Shown here in pieces: positions 62,567 to 64,000 of a stretch of 64,000 bases of DNA. Both the position numbers and the translations under genes were made by a program. The DNA lies in the NCBI RefSeq assembly GCF_012641395.1, contig NZ_JABAIH010000007.1, positions 1 through 64,000 of the forward strand, read 5' to 3'. This DNA is from Rhizobium sp. P32RR-XVIII (GTDB lineage Bacteria > Pseudomonadota > Alphaproteobacteria > Rhizobiales > Rhizobiaceae). Each line of letters begins with the position of its first letter. Position 1 is the first letter of the stretch. The notes under the pieces are model-generated. The model did not search any database and had not been told where the DNA came from. It was given only the letters and a program-made list of their open reading frames with translations.

Positions 62567-62868
62567 TTGAATGGAAGAAGGATCTGGGTTCGCGCGCGTG
62601 CTTTTGAAAGTCCAGGGCGCGGTCTTTTCTAGGGCTTTCCCTTGACACCAGCCGCGTTTTCCTGTTTACCGCCGCTCAACCTGCGACGAGCACAAGCCTC
62701 GAGCCACCGACCGGGACCCGCAAAGGTATAAACAGATCCCGGAGGTCCACACCCGACAGCGCGATGCGCCCTCGGGTGCTTTTTGGCTTTGCGTCTTGTT
62801 TTCGTCAAGGAAAAGCACGACGTTTCCGGGCGTATTCCACCCGCCCGAAACGTATCAAGGAAGAGCCG
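62567..62868. other. intergenic region MBL gene / ffh
   Basis: These 302 bases hold both divergent promoters. The right half contains a structured leader with a terminator-like hairpin (62711-62783). I find no 4.5S RNA consensus and no credible reading frame. Confidence 0.6.
62711..62783 (+). ncRNA. structured ffh leader with terminator-like hairpin
   Basis: CCGGGA (62711-62716) pairs with TCCCGG (62737-62742). Then CACCCGA (62750-62756) pairs with TCGGGTG (62772-62778), with an inner GCGC/GCGC stem and CTTTTT after it. The ffh start is 86 bases further on. An 'ffh' leader motif was reported in alphaproteobacteria by comparative genomics; identity with that motif is from memory. Confidence 0.55.
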
Positions 62869-64000
62869 ATGTTTGAAAACCTCCAGGACCGTCTTGGATC
62901 CATCCTGAATGGACTGACAGGCCGTGGCGCGCTTTCGGAAGCCGATGTTTCCGCAGCGCTGCGCGAGGTTCGCCGTGCGTTGCTGGAAGCTGACGTCGCC
63001 CTCGATGTCGTGCGCTCCTTTACCGATCGTGTGCGCGAAAAGGCCGTCGGCGCCGAGATTCTGAAGTCGATCAAACCCGGTCAGATGGTCGTCAAGATCG
63101 TCCATGACGAGCTGATCGAGATGCTCGGCGGTGAAGGCGTGGGCGTCGACCTTCATGCGGTTGCCCCGGTTGTCATCATGATGGTCGGCCTGCAGGGCTC
63201 CGGTAAGACGACGACGACGGCGAAGATCGCCAACCGGCTGACGACGCGCGAGAAGAAGAAGGTGCTGATGGCATCGCTCGACACGCGCCGTCCGGCCGCG
63301 CAGGAGCAGCTTCGCCAGCTCGGCGCCCAGGCCAATATCGACACGCTGCCTGTTATCGCCGGCCAGTCGCCGACCGATATTGCCGCGCGCGCCGTGCAGG
63401 CAGCCAAGCTCGGCGGTCATGACGTCGTTATCCTCGATACCGCCGGCCGCACGCATATCGACGAACCCTTGATGGTCGAAATGGCCGACATCAAGAAGAA
63501 GTCGAACCCGCATGAAATCCTCCTGGTCGCCGACTCGCTGACCGGTCAGGATGCCGTCAATCTGGCGCGTAATTTCGACGAGCGCGTCGGCATCACCGGC
63601 CTGGTGCTCACCCGCATGGATGGCGACGGACGCGGTGGCGCCGCTCTTTCGATGCGCGCCGTCACCGGCAAGCCGATCAAGCTGATCGGCGTCGGCGAGA
63701 GGATGGGCGAGCTCGAAGAATTCCATCCCCGCCGCATCGCCGACCGTATCCTCGGCATGGGCGACATCGTTTCGCTCGTCGAGCGCGCCGCCGAAAACAT
63801 CGACGCCGAAAAGGCGGCCGCCATGGCCGCCAAGATGGCCAAGGGCAAGTTCGACCTGAACGACCTCGCCGACCAGCTGCGCCAGATGCAGAAGATGGGC
63901 GGTATGGGTGGCATCATGAGCATGATGCCGGGCATGGCCGGCATGAAGGACAAGATGGCTTCGGCCGGCTTGAACGACAGCCTGTTCGGCCGGCAGCTCG
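62869..64000 (+). CDS. ffh: signal recognition particle protein Ffh, 3' end beyond window
   Basis: The frame starts MFENLQDRLGSILNGLTGRG at 62869 behind AAGGAAGAG and is open to the window edge (377 codons). The N domain is followed by G1 GLQGSGKTTTTAKIANRL, then DTRRPAAQEQLRQLG, DTAGRTHIDEPLM, TRMDGDGRGGAALS and GERMGELEEFHPRRIADRIL. The Met-rich M domain, which binds signal peptides and 4.5S RNA, has begun (QMQKMGGMGGIMSMMPG). Ffh partners with FtsY, encoded 5.7 kb to the left. In rhizobia rpsP and trmD usually follow; that part is not visible. Confidence 0.98.
   Translation, partial: MFENLQDRLGSILNGLTGRGALSEADVSAALREVRRALLEADVALDVVRSFTDRVREKAVGAEILKSIKPGQMVVKIVHDELIEMLGGEGVGVDLHAVAPVVIMMVGLQGSGKTTTTAKIANRLTTREKKKVLMASLDTRRPAAQEQLRQLGAQANIDTLPVIAGQSPTDIAARAVQAAKLGGHDVVILDTAGRTHIDEPLMVEMADIKKKSNPHEILLVADSLTGQDAVNLARNFDERVGITGLVLTRMDGDGRGGAALSMRAVTGKPIKLIGVGERMGELEEFHPRRIADRILGMGDIVSLVERAAENIDAEKAAAMAAKMAKGKFDLNDLADQLRQMQKMGGMGGIMSMMPGMAGMKDKMASAGLNDSLFGRQL

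Noticed and set aside
62651..62868. 4.5S (SRP) RNA gene upstream of ffh
   Set aside because: The conserved GGAAGGAAGCAGC-type core of SRP RNA is not present on either strand.

Overview
The window is a stretch of ordinary chromosomal (core) DNA from a fast-growing member of the Rhizobiaceae, most like Rhizobium of the etli/leguminosarum group. This rests on the high G+C, on recognisable alphaproteobacterial gene neighbourhoods (sdhCDAB near mdh; tsaD-gpsA beside hemC-hemD-hemY; ccmABCDG next to acnA; ispZ-ftsY-mtaB-dapF; ffh at the right edge), on CtrA-type boxes, on a ybhL-type RNA leader, and on short GC-rich palindromic elements. The species call is an inference from protein style; no search was run. 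I see no phage, plasmid, IS, tRNA, rRNA or CRISPR feature. Both ends are cut: mdh at the left (only its N-terminal part) and ffh at the right.

Layout. 1-6.6 kb: mdh (partial), zapE, an Omp19/Inh-type lipoprotein, the sdhCDAB operon, and a small exported protein behind a CtrA-like box. 6.6-10 kb: methyltransferase, EVE and YciI genes, gpsA and tsaD on the minus strand. 10-16.7 kb: a plus-strand run hemC, hemD, a mitofilin-like membrane protein, hemY, a TerB-like gene, a glutamine amidotransferase whose 3' end looks frameshifted, yggT and a DUF167 gene. 16.7-21.7 kb: ppa, a GNAT acetyltransferase, typA and a Tat-exported PhoD phosphatase. 21.9-25.6 kb: an Fbp-type ABC importer (ATPase, binding protein, fused permease). 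25.7-33.9 kb: dcp, two LysE/RhtB exporters, argG, an SDR, and an ECF sigma factor with its DGPF/YCII partner. 34-36.8 kb: a second ABC importer (COG2984/4120/1101 type). 36.9-42 kb: rlmN, an IalB-like protein, YkvA, phhB, a low-molecular-weight phosphatase overlapping thpR, and a GDSL esterase. 41.7-48 kb: ybbA-ybbP, the Bax-inhibitor-like ybhL gene with its leader, GNAT, DUF2794 and DUF1223. 48-54 kb: acnA and ccmABCDG. 54-64 kb: a UPF0314 gene, ispZ, ftsY, mtaB, dapF, an aberrant EF-G paralogue, an MBL hydrolase and ffh.

How the genes work together. mdh, sdhCDAB and acnA are TCA-cycle genes. hemC/hemD make the tetrapyrrole, and ccmABCDG export haem and mature c-type cytochromes. ftsY and ffh are the two SRP GTPases. 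tsaD and mtaB act on tRNA position 37 and rlmN on RNA adenine.

The most unusual things are non-coding or structural. A ~213 bp GC-rich palindromic element lies in frame inside ftsY and encodes ~71 residues of the protein. A 148 bp element of the same design, with perfect 41 bp inverted arms, separates ccmA from ccmB. A terminator-like hairpin has its U-tract directly against the start codon of the Fbp-type ABC operon. Structured leaders precede ybhL and ffh. The EF-G-like protein lacks the switch I RGIT element and the DTPGH histidine of true EF-G.
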